Positions 5,956 through 6,819 of a DNA stretch of 6,819 nt are shown here, in pieces. The DNA is from an uncultured Bacteroidota bacterium. GTDB lineage: Bacteria; Bacteroidota; Bacteroidia; Flavobacteriales; Flavobacteriaceae. The notes beneath the pieces are model-generated. The model had not been told where the DNA came from, ran no database searches, and saw only the letters and a list, made by a program, of their open reading frames with translations. Every line of letters starts with the position of its first letter. The stretch's first letter is position 1. The stretch spans positions 1 through 6,819 of the forward strand of contig CAIRNC010000188.1 in assembly GCA_903879875.1 (NCBI GenBank), read 5' to 3'. The position numbers were made by a program, and so were the translations under genes.

Positions 5956-6399
5956 TTACAAAATTGTTTCTATCAAATAAGGTGTTGTACGAATTTCAAA
6001 TCGAAACCCTACTGTATTACCTAGCAATTTACTGCCCAATGGCGATTGAGGCGAAACGGCAATAACTGTAACTTCGTTAATAGTGATTTTTGGTAAAGCG
6101 GTGCTAATAAAAAGCCACATTCCATTGGTTTGCACCAAACTTCCTAAAGCAATTTTAGAATGAACCTGAGCAGCATCAATTGTATCTAAAATTGTTTTTT
6201 GAGCCATGATTTCGCTCAATTTATGGTTGAGTTTTTCTTGTTCCAAGTGCATCATCGATAAGGCCGTTTCATGTTTATCGCCTGCTGAACCTTTAGCATC
6301 ATTTTGTGCATCAATTGTTAAGCCCAAAATCATATCCTGAAAAACATCAATACGGTCTTGTAGCAATTGCTTATAATGTTGAAGGATTTGGTGTTTCAT
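5956..6399 (-). CDS. Gre-fold (GreA/GreB-like) protein, probable RNA polymerase-binding factor
   Basis: From the ATG at 6397-6399 this is a 147-residue protein, close to GreA's usual size of about 158. Residues 1-75 are helical and charged, fitting the antiparallel coiled coil that Gre factors insert into the RNA polymerase secondary channel. The middle carries GDKHE (40-44), whose DxxE matches the acidic tip of GreA (GDLKE). Residues about 83-147 fit the Gre C-terminal FKBP-like domain: IALGSLVQ, then VTVIAVSPQSPLGSKLLGNTVG. Transcript cleavage or another secondary-channel role is inferred. The frame also extends to a TTG at 6418-6420, inside the upstream receptor gene. The ATG is preferred because it gives a normal MKHQILQHY start and a clean 10-bp gap. 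The gene probably shares a transcript with the TonB receptor. I recall such flavobacterial proteins being labelled 3-oxoacyl-ACP synthase, which this sequence does not support. Confidence 0.75.
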   Translation of the reverse strand: MKHQILQHYKQLLQDRIDVFQDMILGLTIDAQNDAKGSAGDKHETALSMMHLEQEKLNHKLSEIMAQKTILDTIDAAQVHSKIALGSLVQTNGMWLFISTALPKITINEVTVIAVSPQSPLGSKLLGNTVGFRFEIRTTPYLIETIL

Positions 6400-6409
6400 T
6401 TTACGAATT

Positions 6410-6819
6410 CTAAAAATCAAATTTATAACTCGCTCCCAACAAAACTTGAAAACCTTGCACAGGATAATTCACCCATTTTTGATAGCCTTGGTTTGCCAAA
6501 TTATTAAATTTTAAGAAGGCAGTAAATCGCTCGCTATACTTGTATCCAAGATTCAAATTGGCATCAAAATAGCTTTTTATTGTTGTTGTTTCTTTTAAAT
6601 TAATAATTGGACTTTGATAATCAATATCTTTTCTATCACCTACAAAAAACAAATGGGCACCTGCAAACCATTTAGAAGTAAGGGCTACATCCAAACTTGT
6701 GCCTAATTTTATTGTAGGTAAATTCCAAGCTTCGGTCTGAGTATCTGTTGTAAAACTGTTGAACGTTCCGTTAATTCCAAAAGCAACCGTTTTAGAAAAA
6801 TCGGCTTTTAATTCTCCAA
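6410..6819 (-). CDS. TonB-dependent receptor, C-terminal part (cut by the right edge)
   Basis: The frame is open from the window edge to TAG at 6410-6412, giving the last 135 residues. They alternate polar and hydrophobic residues in strands separated by turns, as in an outer-membrane beta-barrel: AFGINGTFNSF, LDVALTSKWFAGAHLFFVG, SYFDANLNLGYKYSERFTAFLKFNNL. The close is typical of the family: NLANQGYQKWVNYPVQGFQVLLGASYKFDF reads as the final strands, and the terminal Phe is the usual BAM recognition residue. Such receptors import siderophores, cobalamin or glycans using the proton-motive force through TonB-ExbBD. The substrate cannot be inferred because the plug and most of the barrel lie outside the window. 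An apparent start near 6694 is a TTG inside this continuous frame and should not be used. The Gre-like gene follows after 10 bp, probably in the same operon. Confidence 0.8.
   Translation of the reverse strand, partial: GELKADFSKTVAFGINGTFNSFTTDTQTEAWNLPTIKLGTSLDVALTSKWFAGAHLFFVGDRKDIDYQSPIINLKETTTIKSYFDANLNLGYKYSERFTAFLKFNNLANQGYQKWVNYPVQGFQVLLGASYKFDF

Noticed and set aside
6397..6420. Upstream TTG start for the Gre-like gene, adding seven residues and overlapping the receptor gene
   Set aside because: The ATG at 6397-6399 gives a family-like N-terminus and normal length, and avoids the overlap.
6410..6694. A separate 94-residue protein starting at a TTG near 6694
   Set aside because: The frame continues without a stop to the window edge and encodes further beta-barrel strands, so it is the C-terminus of a larger TonB-dependent receptor.
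1..6819. Novel defence, mobile or biosynthetic system
   Set aside because: No nuclease, transposase, integrase, toxin-antitoxin, reverse transcriptase or biosynthetic enzyme cluster is visible; the genes are secreted T9SS cargo plus probable housekeeping genes. No tRNA or rRNA was recognised by eye.

Overview
The window looks like chromosomal DNA of a Flavobacterium-like member of the Bacteroidota. It is strongly AT-rich. Two genes end in type IX secretion system (T9SS) sorting domains, one of type A and one of type B, which are confined to this phylum. A TonB-dependent receptor C-terminus and a Gre-like protein of a form I associate with Flavobacteriia fit the same picture. Apart from a short partial gene at the left edge, every gene lies on the minus strand.

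Layout from left to right. Positions 1-146 hold the 3' end of an unrecognised plus-strand gene that converges, with a 5-bp gap, on a minus-strand PlsC-family acyltransferase (152-709). A spacer of 127 bp carries a strong all-A/T hairpin terminator. Next comes a 1016-residue secreted multidomain Ig/PKD-like protein ending in a CHU_C (type B) sorting domain (837-3887). A long 468-bp spacer (3888-4355) separates it from a 427-residue secreted protein with two copies of a roughly 160-residue putative ligand-binding domain and a type A sorting domain (4356-5639). A second spacer (5640-5955) contains inverted repeats and a modular palindromic element of about 95 bp. The right end holds a Gre-fold protein (5956-6399) lying 10 bp downstream of the C-terminal end of a TonB-dependent receptor (6410-6819, cut by the window), an apparent two-gene transcription unit.

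How the genes relate. The two large genes are probably both cell-surface or secreted T9SS cargo, one likely an adhesin-like surface protein and the other a possible carbohydrate-binding protein. Both have signal peptides for Sec export before outer-membrane passage. They sit in tandem, but the long spacers suggest separate transcription. A 14-bp motif shared by their upstream regions hints at common control. The acyltransferase and the Gre-like protein look like housekeeping genes.

No defence system, CRISPR array, RNA gene, phage or transposase gene is visible. The least explained items are the 5829-5924 palindromic repeat, the duplicated domain of the 427-residue protein, and the upstream inverted repeats.
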